Shown here piece after piece: positions 35,880-45,204 of a DNA stretch of 64,000 nucleotides. Origin of the DNA: Mesorhizobium sp. SOD10 (lineage in GTDB: Bacteria; Pseudomonadota; Alphaproteobacteria; Rhizobiales; Rhizobiaceae); assembly GCA_000824805.1 (NCBI GenBank), contig CCNA01000034.1, positions 682,001 to 746,000 of the forward strand, given 5' to 3'. The position numbers and the translations under genes are program-made. Positions within the stretch are counted from its first letter, which is position 1, and every line of letters begins with the position of its first letter. A model generated the notes under the pieces. The model saw only the letters and a list, made by a program, of their open reading frames with translations. It ran no database searches and was not told where the DNA came from.

Positions 35880-38800
35880 GGCGAGGACCCGCCAGCAGGA
35901 GCTTCGGCAATGCCGGAGCCGCGCCGCGTCAGCCGGTCGAAGGCAAGATAGATGACCGGCGTGGTGAACAGCGTCAGCACCTGGCTGACGATCAGCCCGC
36001 CGACGATGGTGATGCCGAGCGGCTGGTGCAGCTCGGAGCCGGCCAGGCCGCCGACCAGAAGCGGCAGCGCGCCGAAGAGTGCCGCAAAAGTGGTCATCAG
36101 GATCGGGCGGAGCCTGAGCAGGCAGGCTTCGTAGATCGCCTCGCGCGGGTCGAGCCCCTGCAGCCGCTCGGCCTGCAGCGCGAAGTCGATCATCATGATG
36201 GCGTTCTTCTTGACGATGCCGACCAGGAGCACGATGCCGATGATGCCGATGACATCGAGGTCATGGCCGGCGAGCATCAGCGCGACCAATGCGCCGACGG
36301 TTGCCGAGGGTAGCGTCGACAGGATGGTCAGCGGGTGAATGAAGCTCTCGTAGAGCACGCCGAGCACGACATAGACGGTGGCGACGGCCGCCAGCACCAG
36401 CAGCAACTCGTTGGAGAGCGAGCTCTGCAGCGCAAGGGCGGCGCCCTGGAAGCCGGTCGTCAGGCCGGCGGGCGCCTGCATGTCCCGCTCGGCGGCGGTG
36501 ATTGCTGCCGTCGCATCACCGAGCGAGACGCCGGGGGCAAGGTTGAAGGAGATGGTCGCGGCCGGAAACTGCGCGAGGTGGTTCACCAGCAACGGCGCCT
36601 GGCGGACATTGATGCTGGCGATCGCCGACAGCGGCACCTGGCCGGAGCCGGAGGACGGCAGATAGATCGAGCCGAGCGAGGTCGGCGTCTGGCCGACCGA
36701 CGGATCGGCCTCGAGGATGACGCGATATTCGTTCGACTGGGTGAAGATGGTCGAGATGATGCGCTGGCCGAAGGCGTCGTAAAGCGCGTTGTCGATGGTG
36801 GCCGGCGTGATGCCGAAGCGCGCGGCGGTAGCGCGGTCGATGGTTACGTCGACGGCAAGGCCGCTCTGCTGGCTGTCGCTGGCGACATCGGCAAGTTCGG
36901 GCAGCGCCGAGAGCCTGTCGGTGAGCTTTGCCGTCCATGCCGCCAGTTCGACCGGATCGGAATCCTGCAGCACATATTGGTATTGCGAAGCGCTGATCGT
37001 GGAATCGACGGTCAGGTCCTGCACCGGCTGCATGTGCAGGGCTATGCCGGTGACCCCGGACGTCTCCTGCGTCAGCCGCCTGATGACGGCGCTGGCGTCC
37101 GCCTGGCGTTGGTCACGCGGCTTCAGATTGATCAGCATGTGGCCGCTGTTGGCGGTCATGTTCTGGCCGTCGACGCCGATGAAGGACGACAGGCTGGCGA
37201 CGTCGGGATCCTTCAGGATCGCGTCGGCCAGCGCCTGCTGATGCGCCGCCATGTCGGCATAGGACGCCGAGCCCGCGGCCTCGGTGATGGCGGAGATGGC
37301 GCCGGTGTCCTGCACCGGGAAGAAACCCTTCGGGATGACGTCGTAGAAGTAGATGGTAAGCGCCAGGGTCGCGAGCGCCACCAGCAAGGTCAGCGCCTGG
37401 CGGTCGAGCACCCAGCGGAGTGCTGCCGCATAGCCGCTGGCGATTGCCTCGAAGGCGCCTTCGCTCCAGCGCGCCAGCGCACCCGGCCTGCGTTCGGCCG
37501 GCGGCTTCAGGAGCCTGGCGCACAGCATCGGCACCAAAGTCAGCGAGACGATGGCCGAGATGACGATGGCGATGGCCAGAGTGATGGCGAATTCGTGGAA
37601 CAGGCGGCCGACCACGTCGCCCATGAACAGAAGCGGGATCAGCACCGCGATCAGCGAGACGGTGAGCGAGATGATGGTGAAGCCGATCTGGGCCGAGCCT
37701 TCGAGCGCGGCGGTCACCGGATCGTCGCCATGCTCGATGAAACGCGAGATGTTCTCGATCATGACGATGGCGTCGTCGATGACGAAACCGGAAGCGATCG
37801 TCAGCGCCATCAGCGACAGATTGTCGAGGCTGAAGCCCCACAAATACATGACCGCGAACGTGCCGACCAGGGAGAGCGGCACCGACAGGCTCGGGATGAT
37901 CGTCGCCGGGATGTTGCGCAGGAACAGGAAGGTGACGAGCACGACCAGGAGCGCCGCCATCGCCAGCTCGAACTCGACGTCGTCGACCGAGGCGCGGATC
38001 GTCGTGGTGCGGTCGGTGAGCGGCTCGACGCTGAGCGCCGCCGGCAGGCCGGCGCGCAGTTGCGGCAGCAGCGCCTTCACGCCGTCGACGACGTGGATGA
38101 CGTTGGCGCCCGGCTGGCGCTGGATGTTGAGGATGATCGCCGGCGTGCGGTTTTCCCAAGCGCCCAGCCTGGAATTCTCAGGCCCTTCGATGATGTCGGC
38201 CACCTCACCGAGCCGCACCGGCGCGCCGTTGCGATAGGCGATCACCATGTCGGCATAGGTCTTTGGGTCGGCGACCTGGTCGTTGGCGTTGATGGTGTAG
38301 GAACGCGCCGGCCCGTCGAAGCTGCCCTTGGGCGTGTTGACGTTGAGAGTGCCGATGGTGGTGCGCAGATCGTCGATGTTGAGGCCCATTGCGGCGAGCG
38401 CCTTGAGCTTGACCTGCACGCGCACGGCCGGCCGCTCGCCGCCGGAGATCGAGACCAGGCCGACGCCGGGAAGCTGCGAGATCTTCTGCGCCAGCCGCGT
38501 CTCGGCATAGTTCTCGACCTGCGTCAGCGGCAGCGTCTTGGAGGTGATCGCCAAGGTCAGGATCGGTGCGTCGGCGGGATTGACCTTGGCGTAGATCGGC
38601 GGCGCCGGCAGGTCGGCGGGCAGAAGATTGCCCGATGCGTTGATCGCCGCCTGCACCTCCTGCTCGGCTATGTCGAGGCTGAGATCGAGGCTGAAGCGCA
38701 GCGTGATGACCGAAGCGCCGGCGGAGGAGCCCGACGACATCTGCTCCAGCCCCGGCATCTGGCCGAACTGGCGTTCGAGCGGCGCGGTCACCGACGTCGT

Positions 38801-39010
38801 CATCACCTCGGGGCTGGCGCCGGGGTAGAAGGTCTGAACCTGGATCGTCGGATAATCGACCTCGGGCAAAGCCGAGAGCGGCAGGAACAGATAGGCGATC
38901 AAGCCGACGATCAGGATGGTGGCCATGATCAGCGTGGTCGCCACCGGCCGCAGGATGAAAGGCCGCGACGGGTTCAGCCAGCCGGCAACGAGACCGCTGG
39001 GCGCGTTCAT
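35876..39010 (-). CDS. RND efflux permease, MdtB-like
   Basis: A 1044-residue RND permease. Porter-domain signatures (YPTIQVQTFYPGASPEVM, LERQFGQMPGLEQM) and the relay helix GFVIDDAIVMIENISRF near residue 400 are present. The ATG overlaps the adaptor gene stop by four bases (39007-39010), and the stop overlaps the next permease start, so the three genes are translationally coupled. Adaptor plus two tandem permeases is the MdtABC/MuxABC layout. Confidence 0.93.
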   Translation of the reverse strand: MNAPSGLVAGWLNPSRPFILRPVATTLIMATILIVGLIAYLFLPLSALPEVDYPTIQVQTFYPGASPEVMTTSVTAPLERQFGQMPGLEQMSSGSSAGASVITLRFSLDLSLDIAEQEVQAAINASGNLLPADLPAPPIYAKVNPADAPILTLAITSKTLPLTQVENYAETRLAQKISQLPGVGLVSISGGERPAVRVQVKLKALAAMGLNIDDLRTTIGTLNVNTPKGSFDGPARSYTINANDQVADPKTYADMVIAYRNGAPVRLGEVADIIEGPENSRLGAWENRTPAIILNIQRQPGANVIHVVDGVKALLPQLRAGLPAALSVEPLTDRTTTIRASVDDVEFELAMAALLVVLVTFLFLRNIPATIIPSLSVPLSLVGTFAVMYLWGFSLDNLSLMALTIASGFVIDDAIVMIENISRFIEHGDDPVTAALEGSAQIGFTIISLTVSLIAVLIPLLFMGDVVGRLFHEFAITLAIAIVISAIVSLTLVPMLCARLLKPPAERRPGALARWSEGAFEAIASGYAAALRWVLDRQALTLLVALATLALTIYFYDVIPKGFFPVQDTGAISAITEAAGSASYADMAAHQQALADAILKDPDVASLSSFIGVDGQNMTANSGHMLINLKPRDQRQADASAVIRRLTQETSGVTGIALHMQPVQDLTVDSTISASQYQYVLQDSDPVELAAWTAKLTDRLSALPELADVASDSQQSGLAVDVTIDRATAARFGITPATIDNALYDAFGQRIISTIFTQSNEYRVILEADPSVGQTPTSLGSIYLPSSGSGQVPLSAIASINVRQAPLLVNHLAQFPAATISFNLAPGVSLGDATAAITAAERDMQAPAGLTTGFQGAALALQSSLSNELLLVLAAVATVYVVLGVLYESFIHPLTILSTLPSATVGALVALMLAGHDLDVIGIIGIVLLVGIVKKNAIMMIDFALQAERLQGLDPREAIYEACLLRLRPILMTTFAALFGALPLLVGGLAGSELHQPLGITIVGGLIVSQVLTLFTTPVIYLAFDRLTRRGSGIAEAPAGGSSP

Positions 39011-40602
39011 TGGCCTTGGCCGCTGTCGCCGTCATTATCGGCAGCGCCGGCACTGCCGTCGCGGCGATGGCCGTTGCCGTCATGGTGACGGTGATGACCC
39101 TGCTTGCGGCCGGACGCATCGCCCGCCGCAGTCGCGCTCCCGCCTGCCGAGCCGTTGCCCTCGCCATTCGACATTGCCGGTGCGCCGGCGGAATTGAAGG
39201 CCGGCCTATCATTGCCGGTGCCGGCGGCTGGAGTTCCGCTGACCTCACCGCCGGCAGCTTGCGGCTGCGTTGCGACGCCATTTCCGCCAGAGGCCGGCAC
39301 GGCGCTACTGTCAGGCACGGTGACCTTGGCGCCGTCCTTCAGCCGGTCGACGCCGTCGACAACGACCTTTGCGCCGGCCGAGAGACCGGAGAGGAGCTGC
39401 GTGACGGCGGCGTTGCCTGGCCCGAGCGACACGGTCCTCACCGAGACGGTGTTATCGTCATTGAGCTGGTAGACGAAAGTGCCCGGCGCGCCGTGCTGGA
39501 TGGCGGCGTTGGGCAGCACGTTGACCCCGGCCAACATGCGCACAAGCAGATGCACGTTGACGAACTGGTTGGGATAGAGCGCGCCGTCGGTGTTGGGGAA
39601 AACGGCGCGCAGTTTCACCGTGCCGGTGGTCGGATCGATCTGGTTGTCGATCGTCTGCAGCGTGCCTTCGGCGATCTCTTTGGTATCGTTGCGGTCGAAC
39701 AGGGTCGCCTTGAGCCCGGCATTGCCATGCGTCTGTTCCAGCACTTGCGCCAGGCTGTCTTCGGGCAGCGAGAACAGCACCGAGACCGGCTGCATTTCGG
39801 CGATCACTGCAATGCCGGTGCTGTCGCCGGGCGTCACATAGTTGCCGTGGTCGACAAGACGCAGGCCAATGCGGCCATCGGCGGGCGCGGTGATATGGCT
39901 GTTGGCGATGTTGACCTGCACGGCCTCGATCTGTGCCTGGTCGGACATCACCGTCCCTTCGTCGGACTGCACCGTCGCGCGCTGCAGGTCGATCGCCTGC
40001 TGGGTGACCGCGTTTGAGGTAAGCTTCAGGTCGCGGTCGAGGTCGAGCTTGGCATCGGCGAGCAGCGCCTGGTCGTGCTCCAGTTGTCCCTGCCATTGAT
40101 GCAGCGAGGCGTTCAGCGCGCGGTCGTCGATCTGGGCGAGGAAATCGCCCTTCTTCACGTTCTGGCCCTCGGTGAAGCCGATCTGAGTGATCTGGCCGCT
40201 GACCTGCGCGCGCACCGTGACGGTCGACAGCGGCGTCACGGTGCCCAGCGCCTCGAGCACGATCGGGATGTCGGCCTGCGTCACCGGCGCCACGGCAACC
40301 GGCTGCGCGAGATCGCCGCCGCCGCGGAAACGGCCGCCGCCACGGTGGCCGCCCTGCTGCTGGAGTTGAACGGGATGCAGCCAGAACGCGGCGCCTGCCG
40401 CAGCCAGGACGAGGAGCAGCGCAATGATCCAGCCGCGCCGCGACCGACGCACGGCCACCGGCCGGACCTCGGTCAAGGACTCGCTGCGGGTCACGGGCTC
40501 GCTCGGGGGCACAGGCTCGCTGGAGGGCACGCGCTCGCTGCGTGGCTTGCGCCGGCTGACGACTTCGTCGTCCACGTCTCCCACCTGTCCTTCGAGCCGC
40601 AT
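39007..40602 (-). CDS. RND efflux periplasmic adaptor, MdtA-like
   Basis: A 531-residue membrane-fusion protein. The N-terminal 45 residues are polar with repeated SEPVxxSEP words, followed by a basic stretch and one membrane segment (RRGWIIALLLVLAAAGAAFWL), then the lipoyl/hairpin region (GTVTPLSTVTVRAQVSGQITQIGFTEGQNVKKGDFLAQID) and a barrel domain. The C-terminus is long, disordered and His-rich (GHHRHHDGNGHRRDG). The start is uncertain: 40602 is chosen, 40656 is possible, and a minus-strand promoter ending at 40693 rules out the open frame further upstream. First gene of the efflux operon. Confidence 0.9.
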   Translation of the reverse strand: MRLEGQVGDVDDEVVSRRKPRSERVPSSEPVPPSEPVTRSESLTEVRPVAVRRSRRGWIIALLLVLAAAGAAFWLHPVQLQQQGGHRGGGRFRGGGDLAQPVAVAPVTQADIPIVLEALGTVTPLSTVTVRAQVSGQITQIGFTEGQNVKKGDFLAQIDDRALNASLHQWQGQLEHDQALLADAKLDLDRDLKLTSNAVTQQAIDLQRATVQSDEGTVMSDQAQIEAVQVNIANSHITAPADGRIGLRLVDHGNYVTPGDSTGIAVIAEMQPVSVLFSLPEDSLAQVLEQTHGNAGLKATLFDRNDTKEIAEGTLQTIDNQIDPTTGTVKLRAVFPNTDGALYPNQFVNVHLLVRMLAGVNVLPNAAIQHGAPGTFVYQLNDDNTVSVRTVSLGPGNAAVTQLLSGLSAGAKVVVDGVDRLKDGAKVTVPDSSAVPASGGNGVATQPQAAGGEVSGTPAAGTGNDRPAFNSAGAPAMSNGEGNGSAGGSATAAGDASGRKQGHHRHHDGNGHRRDGSAGAADNDGDSGQGQ

Positions 40603-41058
40603 CCATGACGTTCGTGGCAAGGCCGCCGAACCGCCGCCGATCGCGCCGGCGGACATGCCGAAGCAGGTACAAAGGCCGCGATCTTGAGCGGAAGCATAGG
40701 AGTGCGGATTTTGACACGCAATTGCGGAGAACATTAAATTCCTGTAATGAATTGAATAAGTTAGCCTGGCATTCACAGATCGGGCCGCAGTCTGAGGCGG
40801 CCCGGATTTCGCAGCAAATCCGCCTGCCGGTTAGAAAGCGGATCGCCATCTTTAGATGAATGTCGACAAGGCCTTACGCCGATCCATAAGCGGCCGTGGA
40901 GCGACCCTGCGCGTTGCCGGAAGCGGCCGACGCGATGCGTCGCCGACGACCGCCTGCAGGCGGGGCCCGATCGCGAAGATGTGAACGCGCCCGAACGCCG
41001 GGCTGCCTCATTGTTCGGGCCTGTGGCGATGGGGCCGGGCATCGAAGATGAGGGACCG
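40603..41058. promoter_or_regulatory. Divergent intergenic region with two overlapping promoters
   Basis: On the plus strand TTGACA (40711-40716), 17 bases, TTAAAT (40734-40739) is a near-consensus sigma-70 promoter. On the minus strand TTGCGT (40716-40721 read leftward), 17 bases, TATGCT (40693-40698) is a good promoter for the efflux operon. The -35 boxes overlap, so the two polymerases would exclude each other. The plus promoter lies 320 bases before the S41-like gene; I see no clear gene in between. Confidence 0.6.
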
Positions 41059-42393
41059 ATGATGTTTGGCCGGTTGCTTGCCCTGACATTCTTTTTCCTC
41101 CTGGCGGCGCTTGGCCGCGCCGCCGCGCCGGACGGCGCCACGTCGGGCGAGGCTCAGACCGAGGACCTGAATATCTTCCGGCGAGATTTCCTGGAGGCCG
41201 ACCGATCCTATTCGGACGCGGCCCGCAGGGAGGCCGAGCATCGGCTGCAGATCTTGGAGGCGAAAGCCGGCTCGACCGAGGCAGCGGCATTCGCCGTCGA
41301 TCTCTGCCAAATCGCGGCGCTGGCCGACAATGGCCACACCACCTGCAAACTGCCGCATGCCGATGGGGCGCCGGTGTCTTTCCTGCCGGTGGGCGGCGCC
41401 TTCTACGTCATCACGGCGAGCCCCAGGAACAGCGATCTTCTGGGCAGCAGGCTGATCGCGGTCGACGGTCATCCGGCTGCGGCCGTCGGTTCGGCACTGC
41501 GCAGCCTGCATGGCGGGGTCGCGGCTTGGCGCGACATAGAGGCGATGGACGCGCTGGCGCGGCCGGACCTTTTGCATGCACTCGGACTTGCCCGCGCCAC
41601 AGGCGATGCGACCTATCGCTTCCAGGCCGGCGACGGCCATGTAATCGAGCGCAAGCTTGCGCCGGAGCCGCAGCGTAAAGACTGGGTGAAGCTGCTTCCG
41701 AAGGACCGCATGCCCTGGCCGCTGCAGGATCAGCAACGGGCATTCCGCTGGCGGGACGCGCCGGAGCTCGACGCGATCGTCGTCGAGATCAGACGGAACC
41801 TCGACGACAAGAGCGGCAGGATCGGCGACTTCCTCGCCAAGGTCGAGGCCGACCGGTCTCGCCTCGGCCGCAAGAATCTCGTCCTCGACATGCGCTTCAA
41901 CACCGGCGGCAATTTCATGCTGACGCGGGATTTTCTCACCGCCTGGCCGGCACGCATCGGGGCGCAAGGGCGCGTGTTCGTTCTCGAAAGTCCGTTCACT
42001 TTCTCGGCCGGAATGGTCGATGTCGCCTATCTCAAGCAAGCCGGCGGCGACCGCGTGACGCTGATCGGCGATGCGCCCGGCGACCGGCTGATGTTCTTCG
42101 CCGACCAGCGACAGGTATCGCTGCCGCATTCGGGCGTGACGCTGCAATACGCAACGCAGCGCTACGATCTTCAGGACGGTTGCCGGACCTATGGCGACTG
42201 TTTCGTCGGTATCGCCCAGCCGGGCTCAGCCACCGGAACGCCGCCAACGACCGCGGCGGCAATCGACCAAGGCAAGGGCCGCAAGCCGCTCTCTGTGAAG
42301 ACGCTCGATCCCGACATAGCGGCGCCCTGGTCGGTCGACGATCTGCTCAAAAAGGCCGCGATCCGGGGATGGCCGCCATCCAGGCGGCAGTAG
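41059..42393 (+). CDS. S41-like peptidase domain secreted protein
   Basis: A 444-residue exported protein. The start at 41059 follows a gaggg site and gives a signal peptide (MMFGRLLALTFFFLLAALGRAAA). The C-terminal half looks like an S41 (IRBP/CtpA-like) domain: KNLVLDMRFNTGGNFMLTRD near residue 275, then ESPFTFSAGMVDVAYL near residue 312, where the Ser in TFSAG matches the catalytic serine position. A CtpA-like PDZ domain is not obvious; SRLIAVDGHPAAAV hints at a degenerate one. Periplasmic, function unknown. Confidence 0.78.
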   Translation: MMFGRLLALTFFFLLAALGRAAAPDGATSGEAQTEDLNIFRRDFLEADRSYSDAARREAEHRLQILEAKAGSTEAAAFAVDLCQIAALADNGHTTCKLPHADGAPVSFLPVGGAFYVITASPRNSDLLGSRLIAVDGHPAAAVGSALRSLHGGVAAWRDIEAMDALARPDLLHALGLARATGDATYRFQAGDGHVIERKLAPEPQRKDWVKLLPKDRMPWPLQDQQRAFRWRDAPELDAIVVEIRRNLDDKSGRIGDFLAKVEADRSRLGRKNLVLDMRFNTGGNFMLTRDFLTAWPARIGAQGRVFVLESPFTFSAGMVDVAYLKQAGGDRVTLIGDAPGDRLMFFADQRQVSLPHSGVTLQYATQRYDLQDGCRTYGDCFVGIAQPGSATGTPPTTAAAIDQGKGRKPLSVKTLDPDIAAPWSVDDLLKKAAIRGWPPSRRQ

Positions 42394-42522
42394 CGAGGCA
42401 CGGATAGCGGTCACCCGCGCGACAGGCGGGTTGCTAGCCCTTCCTGCGCCACGGGTTGCCATCGCGCATGCGCTTCTTCACGATTGCGGCACGCCGGTTC
42501 CAAGGATCGCAAGGATCAAGAA

Positions 42523-43719
42523 ATGAGTGAGACCATCCCCGCCATCGACATCGCGCCGCTCTTCGGCCCGCCCTCGCCGGCTCGCGACGAGGCCGACCGC
42601 CGGATCTTCACTGCTGGCTCCGGCATCGGCTTCATGACCGCGCGCGGTTTTCCCGGCGCGGAGCTTCTGACGCGCGAACGGCGCGGCGAACTGCTGAAGA
42701 TCTTCGAGCTGCCTGACGCGGAAAAGCGGAAGCTGCTGCGCTGGAATTTCGACCCATCGAAATCGAACTACTATCGCGGCTGGTTCCCGTTGCAGCCCAC
42801 CGCCGTGTCCTACAAGGAAGGGATCGACATGGGGCCGGACATCGCCCATTTCGACGCCGAATTCGCCGCCGACGATCCGCTGCTCGAACGCACGCCGCTG
42901 CCGGCGGAAAGCGACGTGCCAGGATGGAAGGCGGCGGCAGCGCATTACTATCGCTCGATGGAGAAGGTCGGCGCGGCGCTGATGGCCTCGATCGCGCGCA
43001 GCCTCGGGCTCGAGGACGACATTTTCGACGGCCATTTCCGGGGCGGCATCTCGACGCTCAGGCTGATCCGCTATCCGCTGCGCACCGAGGAGGGCGCGGT
43101 CAACCTGTCGAAACCTGAATATTCGGTCGTGCACAAGGGCGAGCGGCGGCTGGTGATCGGCCGCGAGCATGCCGATTCCGGCTTCGTGACGCTTTTGGCG
43201 CAGGACGGCGTGGAAGGCCTCCAGGCCAGGAACCATACCGGCGAATGGATCGATGTGCCGCCCGCCGACGGCACGCTGGCGGTCAATTTCGGCCAGTTGC
43301 TGGAACGCTGGACGGGCGGCGTGGTGCAGGCGACACGCCATCGCGTGATCGCGCCGAAGACGGTGCGCTATTCGATCCCCTTCTTCTACGAGCCGCGCGT
43401 CGACGCCGAGATTGCGCCGCTGCCGATCACGGGCGCCAGCGACTTCGCGCCCTTCCTCTATGGCGACTACCTCTGGGAGTCGGCGACCAATTTCGTCGAG
43501 ATGGGCCGGTGTGAAGCCCCTGCGCAAGCCAAGGCGGCCGGCCGCCGCCTAGAGACCTGCGCGCACATCGGACGGCGACACGGTGGGAAAGACGATCACC
43601 GGCTACGCTGCGAAGGATCTCAACTTCGAGACTGCCTCCAAGGCAACAATGGCTCCCGCCTTGCGCTTCATCAAACTGCGCGGCACGCTGGTGCCCGCCG
43701 GCGGGCTTGCCGGCGATAG
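42523..43719 (+). CDS. Isopenicillin N synthase-like 2OG-Fe(II) oxygenase, frameshifted 3' end
   Basis: A non-haem iron dioxygenase of the IPNS-like family. The iron ligands are H and D in REHADSGFVTLL near residue 223 and the distal His in VQATRHRV near residue 278; the 2OG-binding R-x-S is VRYSIPFFYEP. Homology stops at NFVEM near residue 327. After that the current frame runs on through 70 poorly protein-like residues. Dropping one G of the run at 43503-43505 gives MAGVKPLRKPRRPAAA and a stop at 43550-43552, the likely ancestral end. So a one-base insertion or an assembly error has lengthened the product from about 342 to 398 residues. The start is the ATG at 42523. Confidence 0.82.
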   Translation: MSETIPAIDIAPLFGPPSPARDEADRRIFTAGSGIGFMTARGFPGAELLTRERRGELLKIFELPDAEKRKLLRWNFDPSKSNYYRGWFPLQPTAVSYKEGIDMGPDIAHFDAEFAADDPLLERTPLPAESDVPGWKAAAAHYYRSMEKVGAALMASIARSLGLEDDIFDGHFRGGISTLRLIRYPLRTEEGAVNLSKPEYSVVHKGERRLVIGREHADSGFVTLLAQDGVEGLQARNHTGEWIDVPPADGTLAVNFGQLLERWTGGVVQATRHRVIAPKTVRYSIPFFYEPRVDAEIAPLPITGASDFAPFLYGDYLWESATNFVEMGRCEAPAQAKAAGRRLETCAHIGRRHGGKDDHRLRCEGSQLRDCLQGNNGSRLALHQTARHAGARRRACRR

Positions 43720-43736
43720 ATCGATGAAGGTGCAAA

Positions 43737-44519
43737 TTGCGTTCGACTGATTATCTCGGCCGTCTCTTCGGCCTCGAAGGCAGGCATGCCTTCATCACCG
43801 GCGCCAGCCGCGGGCTGGGTCTTGCCTTCGCCGAAGCGCTTGCAGGTGCCGGAGCGCGCGTGACCATCGGCGGCCGCAAGGCAGACGAACTCAAGACTGC
43901 CGGCGACCGTCTGCGCGCCGACGGCTATTCGGTGGCGGAAGCGATAATCGACGTTACCGACACGCAGTCGGTCGACGCGGCGATCGCGGCAAGCGAAAGC
44001 GGCACCGGGCCGATCGACATTCTGGTCAACAATGCCGGCATCCAGCGCCGCGCGCCGCTCGAGACTTTTTCCGACGCCGACTGGGACGCGCTGATGGCGA
44101 CCAATCTCGATGGCGTGTTCAAGGTGAGCCGCGCCGCGGTCAAAGGCATGATTGCGCGCCGCAAGGGCGTCATTATCAACGTCTCCTCGGTGCAGAGCGC
44201 GCTCGCCCGCCCCTCGATCGCGCCCTACGCGGCGAGCAAAGGCGCGATTACCATGCTGACCAAATCGATGGCCGGCGAATGGGGCCAGCACGGCGTGCGC
44301 GTCAACGCGATTGCGCCCGGTTACTTCAAGACGGAGCTCAACGCCGCCTTGGTTGCTGACGAGAAATTCTCGGCCTGGCTCACCGGCCGCACGCCGATGC
44401 GGCGCTGGGGCGACGTCGAGGAACTGGCGGGCGCGGTGGTGTTCCTGGCGTCGGATGCGGCAAGTTTTGTGACGGGACAGACGCTGCTGGTGGATGGCGG
44501 GATCACGAGCGTGTTGTAG
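43737..44519 (+). CDS. SDR family oxidoreductase, gluconate 5-dehydrogenase-like
   Basis: A 260-residue short-chain dehydrogenase. The cofactor site is ITGASRGLGLAFAEAL, then NNAGIQRRAPLETFSDADWD, INVSSVQSALARPSIAPYAASKGAI (Ser and YxxxK) and a C-terminal end DGGITSVL. The pattern is typical of gluconate 5-dehydrogenase/IdnO-type enzymes. The TTG at 43737 is taken as start because aagg lies six bases upstream and MRSTDYLGRLFGLEGRHAFI fits family N-termini. It follows the frameshifted oxygenase gene closely. Confidence 0.87.
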   Translation: MRSTDYLGRLFGLEGRHAFITGASRGLGLAFAEALAGAGARVTIGGRKADELKTAGDRLRADGYSVAEAIIDVTDTQSVDAAIAASESGTGPIDILVNNAGIQRRAPLETFSDADWDALMATNLDGVFKVSRAAVKGMIARRKGVIINVSSVQSALARPSIAPYAASKGAITMLTKSMAGEWGQHGVRVNAIAPGYFKTELNAALVADEKFSAWLTGRTPMRRWGDVEELAGAVVFLASDAASFVTGQTLLVDGGITSVL

Positions 44520-44546
44520 AGGTCCCTCACCTCGCGCCGACCCCCC

Positions 44547-44987
44547 TCAGACCGGCAGGCTCCTCTCCCCCGCCGACAGATGCTGCTCGACAGGCGGATC
44601 GATCTTGGGCCTTTTCGCGAACCCAGCCAGCACCCTGTCCACCGACAGCCTGCCGGAACCGGCGAGCGCCAAGATGAATATGCCGCCGGCAATCGCCAGA
44701 TCCTTCTCGAAATGCAGCAATTCGTTCTGGCTGGCGAAATTGGTGTGGAAGAGGCCGGCCGTCATCAGGCAGAACAGGCCGAGCCCGATCGCGCCCAGCC
44801 GCGCCAGAATGCCGAGCGCGACCGAAAGGCCCGCGCCGAGCTGCAGCGCGATGGTGGCCAAAAGCAGCGGCGTGCCGACGCCGAGCGCGGCCATCGCCTT
44901 CTCGGCGCCCTCGAAATGCGTCGCCAGCTGCAGACCCTCATGCACGAAGATCAGCGATAGAAGCAGACGGCCGGCAAGCAGGACCAC
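44547..44987 (-). CDS. DoxX family membrane protein with disturbed start
   Basis: A DoxX-type membrane protein of about 146 residues with four hydrophobic segments (VVLLAGRLLLSLIFVHEGLQ, TPLLLATIALQLGAGLSVALG, IGLGLFCLMTAGLFHT and LAIAGGIFILALAG). DoxX proteins take part in redox or thiosulfate-linked membrane processes. The frame has no ATG near the expected start, so I use the GTG at 44987. An ATG at 45026-45028 with an excellent ggag site lies 41 bases upstream but reads in the neighbouring frame and stops after 25 codons. A one-base deletion between the two is likely, so the gene may be broken or mis-sequenced. Confidence 0.65.
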   Translation of the reverse strand: MVLLAGRLLLSLIFVHEGLQLATHFEGAEKAMAALGVGTPLLLATIALQLGAGLSVALGILARLGAIGLGLFCLMTAGLFHTNFASQNELLHFEKDLAIAGGIFILALAGSGRLSVDRVLAGFAKRPKIDPPVEQHLSAGERSLPV

Positions 44988-45204
44988 GTCCCTGGCGTGA
45001 AGCTTTGGGCTAGTTCGGTCGGGATCATCGTCGGCTCCAGTCTTTGCAAAACATGCGTGCCCCCGCCACGCTGGTGGACGCCCTGCCGCACATACTCGGG
45101 GAGAAATGGTCGGAACCGGCGCGAGGTAGAGGAACGCCGGCTCCAGTTTTCGGGCGCTATTGCCGTGGCACCCAAACGTCGGCACTCGTAGGGGCAAGGT
45201 CCGT

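Noticed and set aside
36335..39088. A 917-residue plus-strand open frame antisense to the RND permeases
   Set aside because: It is rich in Arg/His/Asp/Gly and mirrors the minus-strand codons. High GC and few stops create such frames opposite real genes; the RND protein motifs on the minus strand are decisive.
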